A stretch of DNA of 64,000 nucleotides from Chitinophaga sp. SYP-B3965 (GCF_009647655.1 NZ_WJFD01000001.1:2790001-2854000), one strand, 5' to 3'. Shown: positions 53,600 through 61,180, numbered from the stretch's first letter. The notes: generated by a model from the sequence alone, not told the origin. Program-made: numbers and translations.

Positions 53600-56035
53600 A
53601 TGACGGACTGGAGATCAGAAATCGAACTTAGATTAGCTAAAAGCCTGATTTATCAAACCTTTATCGAAAAGGCAACTGCCGAAGGGGATGCAATTAAAGG
53701 CCAGGTAACATCAATAGTGTATGATGGAGTGAAAGATGCCTACGAGAAATCTAAACTTATACTCAAATACATGCCAGAATACACACTTCATGATGGTGAA
53801 CATCTTTTCAGGGTATTGTATAACATGGAAAAAATAATTTCCAAAGAACGTGTGGCACTGTTATCTGTTCCTGATTTAATGTTGCTAATGCTCTCTGCAT
53901 TTTTCCACGATCTGGGAATGGCCCCGTATGAGGATGAGATAAAGGCATGGAAAGAAGATTGGGAAAATGATATACCAACGGAAGAGGAAGAAGAACTTTT
54001 TGGCCAATTTAAAAGATTCAAACAAACATACCCTGACAAATTAGACGAAATCAACAGATTAAAGGAACTCAAAAAAGATGCAAAAGCTAACCTTCTTCAT
54101 GATCATCTTATATCTGAATATATTCGAACCACCCATGCGGTTCGTGCTAAGGAAATCATTGGTCGCGACTGGGCTGGAAGAATAAGGTATAGAGATGCAG
54201 ACCTCACCCACGAATTGGCCCAGCTTTGCTTTAGCCATAATGAGGACTCCATGGAATTACTAAAGTTCGACCAAGCTTACCCGTGTGGTGAAGACATCGT
54301 AACAAATCTTCAGTTTATCGGCGTAGTTTTAAGACTCGCGGACCTTTTAGATTTCGACGCAAAACGCACTCCCTCTGTCTTATTTTCACATCTTGCCGTG
54401 CGTAATTCCATCTCATTAGAAGAATGGCAAAAACATCGTGCAATGCAAGCTTGGAAAATCACACCCAACGATATCATTTTTTCGGCAAAATGTAAGCATC
54501 CAGCAATAGAGGCCAGCATCCGTAAATTTTGTGACTATATAGATGATGAGCTTAAAAATTGCGGAATAATAATTGGAAAAATGCCAGAACAAAATGCTGG
54601 AAAAACCAATCCATATAAAATTGATTTGGCTGTTAGAGTTACAAGAGATAAAATTGAAGCGGAGAAAGATATTGTTTCCGGGGAGCCCATTTACTATTAT
54701 GAAAATACATCATTCGAGCTAAATAAAAACCAAGTTATTGAACTGTTAATGGGTACCAAGCTTTATGGTAATCCGGATGTAGCGCTAAGAGAATTATTAC
54801 AGAACTCAAGAGATGCTTGCAAATTAAGTATGTCTCTACATGAAAAATGGGGAGTCCCCTACGTTCCAGAGATTACAGTAAAATATTATACATACGAAGG
54901 AGAAGATTACCTTGAAGTGTTGGATAATGGAATTGGTATGAATAAAGAAATTATTGATAAATACTATTCCAAAATTGGGTCATCCTTCTATAAATCAAGA
55001 GATTTTTACGAACTTAAAGCAAAAAGTGAGATAGATTTTATACCCATTTCTGAATTTGGTATTGGTATCTTGTCATGCTTTATGATCGCAGATACCATAG
55101 AAGTTGAAACTAAGAGGCTAAAAGAGCAGTTCGATTACGACAAACCACTTAAAATTATTATCGAAGGTCACGATAGTATCTTTACAATTATAAAAAGCGA
55201 TAAGAAGGTTCCTGGGACCAATACCAAGCTTTTGCTCAGAGAAAAGAATCCGTGGGAAAAAATGACTGAATCTGAATTTATACAAGCAGTAAAGAACGTA
55301 TTTCCTAATCCCCCTTTTCAAGTGAATATAGAAACAGACAAAGAGAAGCTTTCATATACTCCAGCTGACTTTACCAGAAGACATGCAGATGAACTAAAAG
55401 ATTATAGCTGGGGTAATGAAGATTATATTAGAGAAATCAAAATCTCGTTAAATGAGGATGGTTTTCAGGGTGATGTATTGGTTGCAATACTAGAAAAGGA
55501 TGCGGCTCCAGTCAGTATTATTAATAAACTCTCAAAAGAAGTAGAAGTTGAAGGAACGACCTTTGATTTGAGTTTAGAAATCACTATTGGGGAAAATGAA
55601 ATTAAAAAGACAAGCAAAGCCATTGATATAGATGATGAAGGTAATGTTAGATCAACCAGCCGCACCAGTGCTTTAGCAAGATCAAGGTCGCGCTTTTCTA
55701 TACATGGCATTACTTATGCAGGTAGTTTTTTTCCGGATTATTATAGTAGAGATAAAAAGGCAATGTTAAAATGGTGTATTCCCTTTCTAATAATACTTGA
55801 TCTGCAGGGAAGTTCAGGATTGGACTTAAATTCAGCGCGCAATGAGATCATCTATAATGAAAAATGGAATAAGTTCGAAGAAAACCTTGCTTTTCTGCTG
55901 TGTAAAGGATTACAAGCACAATTGGACGTTAGCTATTGGAAACAATTGGTAGAGCTTTTTAAGGAAAAGTCCAAATCGGAAAATTTCCTCGCTGGGCTTA
56001 ATAGATCTCTTGAATGGAATATAGCTTCTGCTTAA
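53600..56035 (+). CDS. HD-domain / HSP90-type ATPase fusion protein
   Basis: 811 residues. An N-terminal HD phosphohydrolase region: H64 and H68 (YTLHDGEHLFRV), HD at H103-D104 (SAFFHDLGMAPYE), SHNEDS, and D248 (LRLADLLDFD). Then a GHKL/HSP90 ATPase: N-box E398-x3-N402-x2-D405 (LRELLQNSRDA), G1 box D442-x-G-I-G (VLDNGIGM) and FGIGILS. A C-terminal segment (LDLNSARNEIIYN) resembles HSP90 middle-domain ends. HD-plus-HSP90 fusions are described among bacterial conflict systems (HD-CE class). It lies 43 bp after the ATPase gene, which suggests one system. Confidence 0.75.
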   Translation: MTDWRSEIELRLAKSLIYQTFIEKATAEGDAIKGQVTSIVYDGVKDAYEKSKLILKYMPEYTLHDGEHLFRVLYNMEKIISKERVALLSVPDLMLLMLSAFFHDLGMAPYEDEIKAWKEDWENDIPTEEEEELFGQFKRFKQTYPDKLDEINRLKELKKDAKANLLHDHLISEYIRTTHAVRAKEIIGRDWAGRIRYRDADLTHELAQLCFSHNEDSMELLKFDQAYPCGEDIVTNLQFIGVVLRLADLLDFDAKRTPSVLFSHLAVRNSISLEEWQKHRAMQAWKITPNDIIFSAKCKHPAIEASIRKFCDYIDDELKNCGIIIGKMPEQNAGKTNPYKIDLAVRVTRDKIEAEKDIVSGEPIYYYENTSFELNKNQVIELLMGTKLYGNPDVALRELLQNSRDACKLSMSLHEKWGVPYVPEITVKYYTYEGEDYLEVLDNGIGMNKEIIDKYYSKIGSSFYKSRDFYELKAKSEIDFIPISEFGIGILSCFMIADTIEVETKRLKEQFDYDKPLKIIIEGHDSIFTIIKSDKKVPGTNTKLLLREKNPWEKMTESEFIQAVKNVFPNPPFQVNIETDKEKLSYTPADFTRRHADELKDYSWGNEDYIREIKISLNEDGFQGDVLVAILEKDAAPVSIINKLSKEVEVEGTTFDLSLEITIGENEIKKTSKAIDIDDEGNVRSTSRTSALARSRSRFSIHGITYAGSFFPDYYSRDKKAMLKWCIPFLIILDLQGSSGLDLNSARNEIIYNEKWNKFEENLAFLLCKGLQAQLDVSYWKQLVELFKEKSKSENFLAGLNRSLEWNIASA

Positions 56036-56164
56036 TGTATTTTATGTTCTGTTAGAATTATATATCAATGAGTAGCGGTTTCCTAGCCTCATATATAAAC
56101 TATAGACAGCAGGATTTTTTGATCCGACCGCATTTAATCAGATTTCCGTACATACATTGTAAAA

Positions 56165-56767
56165 ATGACAGAAGCAATTTTCGGCCTTATTGGTGTATTG
56201 GTAGGTTCAGGAATCTCTTGGTTGCAAACTTACCGAACAAATAAGCAATCAGAGAATAAAAATGCAAAATATCTAGCAATCCGAGTAGTATGTATTCTTG
56301 ACAAATTTGTGGAAGATTGTAGCGATGTAGTCAAAGACAACGGACTTTTATTCGGGCAACGCGATAGCGATGGATATTTGCAGCCTCAAGTAAAATCACC
56401 AGGAGCACCTGTCTTTCCGGGAGACGTCGACTGGAGGAGTATTAATCATGATTTGATGTACCAATTGCTGTCACTGCCCTCGGAAATTGAGGCCGCAGAT
56501 AGGATCATCAAATTTTCAGAGAATATTGCAGTTGCTCCAGATTTCGAGGATTGGTTTAACGAACGAAAATTTTATTACAGCCAATTCGGACTGACTGCAT
56601 ACAAGTTATCAGAAGAATTGTGTAATAAATATAATATTAAAAAGAAGGTATATAACGATTGGAACCCGTTGGATGATCTACGGCACGAATTGAATGCAGT
56701 TATCGTCAGACGAGAAAAAAGGATGGAGCGCCATCGCCTTTTTGTGAATAAAGTATTTGGAACGTAG
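56165..56767 (+). CDS. Hypothetical membrane-anchored protein of the island
   Basis: 200 residues. One N-terminal transmembrane helix (about 3-21, AIFGLIGVLVGSGISWLQ), then a soluble, helical body with basic C-terminus (RREKRMERHRLFVNK). No known motif is seen. It lies 129 bp after the HD/GHKL gene on the same strand, so it may be a third component or membrane effector, or unrelated cargo. Confidence 0.6.
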   Translation: MTEAIFGLIGVLVGSGISWLQTYRTNKQSENKNAKYLAIRVVCILDKFVEDCSDVVKDNGLLFGQRDSDGYLQPQVKSPGAPVFPGDVDWRSINHDLMYQLLSLPSEIEAADRIIKFSENIAVAPDFEDWFNERKFYYSQFGLTAYKLSEELCNKYNIKKKVYNDWNPLDDLRHELNAVIVRREKRMERHRLFVNKVFGT

Positions 56768-56861
56768 CCAATCAAAAAAAAGTCAGTAGTACTAAAAGGT
56801 TTATCTACAATCGTACAATCTGTAAAAAGTAAAACTGTAGGAAAATGATTCGATTACTTGA

Positions 56862-56997
56862 CTATTGTGGTGCTTTGTAGGCTTCTTTTAGCGTAAGCCA
56901 ATAAGAATCAATGTCTTCATCTGATTTTACTGTCGTTTCATTCTCTAAAATCTTATCCAGAATACTCAAAAATGCCAATAGTGGTTCAAAGAATCCC
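56862..56997 (-). pseudogene. 3' remnant of a gene
   Basis: The minus strand reads FFEPLLAFLSILDKILENE, then TTVKSDEDIDSYWLTLKEAY and KAPQ stop: about 44 codons of protein-like sequence with no start. Upstream it runs into the 57.0 kb terminator repeat, so the 5' part was lost there. The family is not recognised. The 56768-57188 interval holds this remnant, the attachment-like repeat, a terminator and operator copy 1. Confidence 0.5.
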
Positions 56998-57000
56998 CCC

Positions 57001-57012
57001 TCCCGGGTACAA
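57001..57012 (+). other. Putative right attachment core (copy of tRNA-Leu 3' end)
   Basis: TCCCGGGTACAA, identical to the last bases of tRNA-Leu plus three (49222-49233). It is also part of the terminator repeat whose second copy at 58215 reads TCCCCGGTACAA, so chance or common ancestry through the repeat is an alternative. Confidence 0.4.
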
Positions 57013-57047
57013 ACCCCCTTTTTACGCAAGTAAAGAGGGGTTTTTTA
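57011..57047. terminator. Terminator, copy 1 of a duplicated unit
   Basis: AAACCCCCTTTTTAC and GTAAAGAGGGGTTT around GCAA, then T run. Related to the hairpin at 58226. Confidence 0.75.
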
Positions 57048-57066
57048 TTTTTAGTGAATATTTAAT

Positions 57067-57079
57067 TCAATCCCAACAG
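57067..57079 (+). repeat. 13-nt relic of the regulator gene
   Basis: TCAATCCCAACAG is identical to 59129-59141 inside the 5' part of the regulator gene on the complementary orientation of that cassette. It sits between the terminator copy and operator copy 1, exactly where the regulator lies in copy 2. Confidence 0.5.
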
Positions 57080-57159
57080 TTTATTTACAAAATTTACATT
57101 TCTATTTACACTCCAGATCCCCTGCCCTGAAAGATATCAAAGTAGATTCGCTGAATCAA
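57080..57159. promoter_or_regulatory. Operator/promoter block, copy 1
   Basis: Bases 57080-57110 are identical to 59195-59225 and contain three TTTACA boxes (starts 9 and 12 apart). A second conserved part, CTGAAAGAT(A/T)(T/C)CAAAGTA followed by TTCGCTG-ATCAA, lies at 57127-57159. The propeller gene starts 29 bases on. Spaced direct repeats are typical of OmpR-type winged-helix binding sites. Confidence 0.55.
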
Positions 57160-57188
57160 TTTTGATAGGATAATTAAATAGAAAAATC

Positions 57189-58199
57189 ATGAAACACGTA
57201 CTCTTATACACATCGCTATTAATGTTTTTCTTTTGCACCTCCGGTAAAGGGCAAAATGGACCAAACAGCATCGTTCGTACAATCAAACAAGATAAAAAGG
57301 GCAATATTTGGATTGCTTCATGGGAAGGCGTTTTTCGATACAATGAAAAATCTTTTACCAATATTACAAGTAAAGAGAGTTCGGCCCGCTTTTTTTCTGT
57401 TTTAGAAGATAGAAAAGGAAATTTTTGGTTCGCTTCCATTGGTTCAGGTGTCTATTATTACGATGGGAAATCGTTTAAAAACTTTACAACCAAAGATGGG
57501 CTTGCTAATGATCGGGTTACTAATATTTATGAAGATAAAACCGGCAATATCTGGTTCGGCACTGAAAGCGGAGCAAGCTTTTACGATGGGAAATCCTTTC
57601 AGAATTTTAAAATGAAAGAAGGGGCAGTCCATGCGACTGATTCTGTCCACGGATCAATATACCAAAAACCGATTCCGGAAGACCATTGGTTTCATAATGA
57701 TGTTAATGCTATCATTGAAGACAAAACAGGAAAACTTTGGTTTGGCACAAGGGGCTATGCCTTCGTTTATGATGGAAAGACATTTACCACTATAACCAAT
57801 AAAGACGGAAAACCTTTTGCGAATGTTCGTTCGATAATCAAAGATAAAAAAGGCAATATCTGGCTGGGTGGCTATGACGGCCTTTGGCGTTATGACGGTA
57901 GTACATTTACCAATTTCACACAGCGTTTTGTTGGTTATATCTACGAAGATAAAAAGGGTAATATCTGGACTAGTTCAGACAACTCTAATGATTCAAGCAG
58001 GGCCTGGGCACTTTCCCGTTATGATGAAAAGTCCTTGTCTGATAAAAAGCCAATGGCAACCGAAATAACAAATAAAGCAATGATCTTTGGGATTTTAGAA
58101 GCTAATGATGGGAGTATCTGGTTTGGTGCTTTTGATGGGGTGCATCGTTATGATGGAAAGACCATCACGGACTTTAAAGCTGAAAAGGGTCAGAAGTAA
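57189..58199 (+). CDS. Secreted seven-bladed two-component-regulator propeller protein
   Basis: 336 residues. The signal sequence ends MFFFCTSGKGQ, possibly lipidated on the Cys. Seven repeats of the form (I)xxDKxGNIWxGTxxGxxxYDGKxFxxF follow from about residue 30 to 330, enough for a complete reg_prop propeller. In Bacteroidota hybrid sensors such propellers are fused to a kinase; here it stands alone with no kinase or Y_Y_Y domain. It lies between terminator copy 1 and 2 and is preceded by operator copy 1, so it is probably controlled by the nearby regulator. Confidence 0.85.
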   Translation: MKHVLLYTSLLMFFFCTSGKGQNGPNSIVRTIKQDKKGNIWIASWEGVFRYNEKSFTNITSKESSARFFSVLEDRKGNFWFASIGSGVYYYDGKSFKNFTTKDGLANDRVTNIYEDKTGNIWFGTESGASFYDGKSFQNFKMKEGAVHATDSVHGSIYQKPIPEDHWFHNDVNAIIEDKTGKLWFGTRGYAFVYDGKTFTTITNKDGKPFANVRSIIKDKKGNIWLGGYDGLWRYDGSTFTNFTQRFVGYIYEDKKGNIWTSSDNSNDSSRAWALSRYDEKSLSDKKPMATEITNKAMIFGILEANDGSIWFGAFDGVHRYDGKTITDFKAEKGQK

Positions 58200-58225
58200 T
58201 GGCTTACCCCCTCCTCCCCGGTACA

Positions 58226-58260
58226 AAACCCTCTTTACATTGCGTAAAGAGGGTTTTTAT
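58226..58260. terminator. Terminator, copy 2 of a duplicated unit
   Basis: AAACCCTCTTTAC and GTAAAGAGGGTTT around ATTGC, then T run. It lies between the convergent propeller and regulator genes. Sequence beyond (TTTTTAGCGAATATTTAA) also matches copy 1 at 57050-57065. Confidence 0.8.
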
Positions 58261-58274
58261 TTTTTAGCGAATAT

Positions 58275-59183
58275 TTAATGTGCCTTTATCTCAAGTTTAT
58301 AACCTTTGCTGCGTATAACAACAATTTTGATATCCGGATCAACTTCCAGTTTTTTTCTAAGTTTTGATATGAACATATCCAGGCTGCGCCCCACAATAAC
58401 ACCTTCATCTTCCCAGATCTCTTTTTGCAGCCGGCTTCTCTCTATGATCTCGTTAGGAGACAACGCGAAAATGCGCAGAACACGGGTTTCAGTTCCTGTC
58501 AGGTCTATTGTTTTTCCATTTGCTACCAGCTTACGATCCTTCGCGTCAAACAAAACTGAGCCTAAAGTGATCATGCCCGTATGCTGACCATCCTCAGGTA
58601 AAGGTAAAGTTCTTCGCGGCTTAGGCTTAACAGATCTCAGGAAAATAAAACCAACAAATGCTAAAAACGGGAGGCTACCCAGGAGATATCTGTTCTTTGC
58701 TGTATATATGCCTGCCGGTTTGAATTTAATGTTGATCCTGTAACATGCTCTGGGTTGCACTCTTCCTTTGCATGTTACAATATCATCTTTTTTATCTTTG
58801 GATATAGCGTATCCATAGGCTACACTGGAGTTGTCACAGTTCAAAACGTTAACAACATAATCACTTGCGAACGGATCTTTGGCCAGCAAACGCCCGGTAG
58901 TATTCACCAGTAGGGCCGGTTGAAAAGTAAGCTCCTTCTCAAACCTGATCTGGTACTCATTTTCTGCGATCTTTTCTACCGGGAGCACCCTTGACGTACT
59001 GTCTCCCGACTGTAAGAGCAACTCATGTCCGATCCTGCGGAGCAAAACTTCCCTTCTGGAGATATCAAAATCGTCACCACCCTCCATGCTGAAAGCCACG
59101 CAGATTCCGGAGATAAACAAGAGTAGTATCAATCCCAACAGGTACTTGCGTTTCCCGGAGATGAGATTTCGACTAAGATGCAT
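58275..59183 (-). CDS. Membrane-tethered OmpR-type winged-helix regulator
   Basis: 302 residues. First transmembrane helix near 14-32, a periplasmic domain (35-160), second helix near 167-187, then a cytoplasmic C-terminal trans_reg_C winged helix (205-302; LTGTETRVLRIFALSPNEIIERSRLQKEIWEDEGVIVGRSLDMFISKLRKKLE in pieces). No receiver domain. It resembles a ToxR-like one-component regulator with inverted topology. It is divergent from the 59289 gene with the TTTACA block between them, so it likely binds there and may autoregulate. Confidence 0.82.
   Translation of the reverse strand: MHLSRNLISGKRKYLLGLILLLFISGICVAFSMEGGDDFDISRREVLLRRIGHELLLQSGDSTSRVLPVEKIAENEYQIRFEKELTFQPALLVNTTGRLLAKDPFASDYVVNVLNCDNSSVAYGYAISKDKKDDIVTCKGRVQPRACYRINIKFKPAGIYTAKNRYLLGSLPFLAFVGFIFLRSVKPKPRRTLPLPEDGQHTGMITLGSVLFDAKDRKLVANGKTIDLTGTETRVLRIFALSPNEIIERSRLQKEIWEDEGVIVGRSLDMFISKLRKKLEVDPDIKIVVIRSKGYKLEIKAH
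59129..59141 (-). repeat. Partner of the 13-nt relic at 57067
   Basis: TCAATCCCAACAG (+ strand), within codons for the first transmembrane helix of the regulator. See 57067-57079. Confidence 0.5.
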
Positions 59184-59194
59184 AGTATCAAGGT

Positions 59195-59273
59195 TTTATT
59201 TACAAAATTTACATTTCTATTTACAATAGAAATTCCCGTACTGAAAGATACCAAAGTAATTTCGCTGGATCAA
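59195..59273. promoter_or_regulatory. Operator/promoter block, copy 2
   Basis: TTTATTTACAAAATTTACAT and the following TTCTATTTACA (31 nt in all) are identical to copy 1, and CTGAAAGATACCAAAGTA at 59241-59258 nearly so. It lies between the divergent regulator (start 59183) and the gene at 59289. Confidence 0.6.
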
Positions 59274-59288
59274 TAACAAATTGAAATT

Positions 59289-59486
59289 ATGACGCGTAAA
59301 TCTTTCCTTTTCGCCTTTATTATAGCAGGCATCTTTAATGTCTCTTACGGACAAGCCAAAGTCAATAAACTTGATAAGTTAATAAGTACATATGCAGAAT
59401 ATGGACAATTTAATGGCGCTGTCCTGGTTGCTGAAAAGGTTCTAAATGAAATTATATTCTTAATCAATCTTAATGCTCTAGTATGA
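59289..59486 (+). pseudogene. Truncated secreted serine hydrolase
   Basis: 65 codons. A signal peptide (1-21, ending VSYGQ) and the first helix and strand of a beta-lactamase-like hydrolase (DKLISTYAEYGQFNGAVLVAEK) are seen. The sequence then becomes KVLNEIIFLINLNALV and stops, so homology ends near 59440. The catalytic part is missing. It follows operator copy 2 directly, so it is the former target gene of the cassette. Its frame overlaps the YceI start by 4 bp. Confidence 0.7.
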
Positions 59487-60124
59487 ACAACAAACTATTA
59501 ATCACTTACTTAATTTTAAGCATTGCTCCTTTGTTCTTCAGTTGCCATGGACCTGTAAAAGGGGAAAATAAAAATGATGCACCTGCAGGCCCCCTATCCC
59601 CGGGACAAAAATATACTATAGATACGAAGGAAAGTGTTATAACGTGGAAAGGTTCAATGCTACTATCTTCAGAGGAACATATAGGGTATGTCCATATATC
59701 AAAAGGTGAATTGATGATTGAAGAGGGTCAACTTATGGGTGGTACAGCTGAAATCGACATGAATACAATAGAATATAAAGACAAGAAGAATAAAAACACA
59801 CCTGTTAATCACTTAAAATCGCCTGATTATTTTGATGTTGAAAAATTCCCCACTTCTGCAATCGCAATTACCAGGGTTACATCAGTGAGTGGTAAGAGTA
59901 TAAAAGTCACAGGAAACCTAACTATTAGAGGTAATACACACCCGGTTACTTTTCCAGCCGAAATGGAAGTTAAGGACGGAATTGTAGAAGCGAATGGCAA
60001 AGTGATCATTGACCGGACAGATTGGGGCATCCGTTATAGATCAGGAAAGTTCTACGATAATTTAGCTGATCAGGCTGTTTCGGATGACATTGAATTCGAT
60101 ATTAAGATCGTAGCAAAAAAATAA
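59483..60124 (+). CDS. YceI-family lipoprotein
   Basis: 213 residues. Lipobox FFSC (Cys ~21) then HGPVKGEN, so it is a membrane-anchored lipoprotein. The YceI lipocalin-like fold shows YTIDTKESVITWKGS, ISKGELMIEEGQLMGG, EIDMNTIEYKDK, NHLKSPDYFDVEKFPTSA and VTGNLTIRGNTHPVTFP. YceI proteins bind isoprenoid quinones or lipids in the periplasm. The start overlaps the truncated hydrolase frame (ATGA). Confidence 0.92.
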   Translation: MNNKLLITYLILSIAPLFFSCHGPVKGENKNDAPAGPLSPGQKYTIDTKESVITWKGSMLLSSEEHIGYVHISKGELMIEEGQLMGGTAEIDMNTIEYKDKKNKNTPVNHLKSPDYFDVEKFPTSAIAITRVTSVSGKSIKVTGNLTIRGNTHPVTFPAEMEVKDGIVEANGKVIIDRTDWGIRYRSGKFYDNLADQAVSDDIEFDIKIVAKK

Positions 60125-60587
60125 CATCCTCCCAAGAGGTGGACTAAAATACACTGACCCTAATGGCAGAGTATATGTTTATGCTGTATTTTGGACCCGA
60201 ATAATCAATGAAACAGCTAATCCTCTTCAATTGACGATTGATTTTCCTGTAGATTCATTTGAACTTCCCTCTTCAACCGGCCGCTACTTTAAAATATTTC
60301 TGCCTGCTGATACAATGACACTTGAAAAAGAGGGTTTGTTTAATTATGGTCTGCCAGTTTTAAACTCTTTTTTAGATAAAGGTCTTCAAAAAGCGTCTTC
60401 GTTAGAAAGAACCATTCACCCAAAAGGATCAAGTGCGTTTTATTTCGTAACGCTCTTTAATAAAGGAGTAGATGGCATCTTGCGAACAGGACTTAGCCTA
60501 AAAGGGCAAGATCTTTTTTATAGAATTAACGATAAAGAAATTTATTGCGGAAAGATTAATCTAAAAAATTTGATGTTACAGAAATAA
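60123..60587 (+). pseudogene. 5'-truncated gene with an RHS-tail-like start
   Basis: The frame begins GGLKYTDPNGRVYVYA, where GLKYTDPNGR is the typical end of an RHS core repeat, and then reads NETANPLQLTIDFPVDSFEL, YFKIFLPADTMTLEKEGLFN and HPKGSSAFYFVTLFN. There is no ATG; the earliest start is a TTG at 60231. The second part looks like a secreted hypothetical family I cannot name. It is probably a displaced RHS C-terminal tail fused to a gene fragment. Confidence 0.55.
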
Positions 60588-60610
60588 ACAAAAAGCCCAC
60601 TGTAGTGAAA

Positions 60611-61180
60611 TCAGCCATTCAGCGATCCCACGTGCCGGTAGGTATTTAGGAGCACGCCCGTCGGTGTGGTCTTCGTGCTTACAAATTCAAGTTTGCGGGC
60701 ATCAAAACTGTCCGATAAAAGGCGTCTGCCGCGGCCTAATAATACCGGGTATACGATCAGGATAACATCGTCTATCAATCCTGCCTCGAGCAGTATGGAG
60801 GTTAATGATATACTTCCGGAAAGTACCAGATCAGGGCCTTCTGTCAACTTGAGTTTGCGGATACCATCAATGACATCTTCGCCCAGATCCTTCACGGGTC
60901 CCCATTCAAGACTGTCAGGCCTGTGGGTTGCAACGTATTTGGTTGCGGCATTAATAGCGTTCGCCATCGGGAAATCCCCGGCATTTGGCCAGTAGCCTAA
61001 CCACTCGTCGTACGTGTGGCGGCCAATCAACAGGTCAAAGCTGGTGCCGTATGCTTCCAGAAGCATATCCAGTCCGGCAGGGGTTCGGTACGGTGCGGTC
61101 CATCCTCCATACGTATAGTTTTTGTCGTGCTCGATCACGCCGTCCAGCGAGATATGTTCGAAGATCCTGATCTTTCTCAT
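60611..61180 (-). CDS. RibD C-terminal / dihydrofolate-reductase-like protein, copy 1
   Basis: 189 residues. Reductase fold with an N-terminal SLDGVIEHD segment, LLIGRHTYDEWLGYW (NADPH-binding loop), GPDLVLSGSISLTSILLEAGLIDDVILIVYPVLLGRGRRL. This RibD_C group is common as small oxidoreductases of unknown substrate. It lies 114 bp downstream of the second copy, same strand. Confidence 0.88.
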   Translation of the reverse strand: MRKIRIFEHISLDGVIEHDKNYTYGGWTAPYRTPAGLDMLLEAYGTSFDLLIGRHTYDEWLGYWPNAGDFPMANAINAATKYVATHRPDSLEWGPVKDLGEDVIDGIRKLKLTEGPDLVLSGSISLTSILLEAGLIDDVILIVYPVLLGRGRRLLSDSFDARKLEFVSTKTTPTGVLLNTYRHVGSLNG

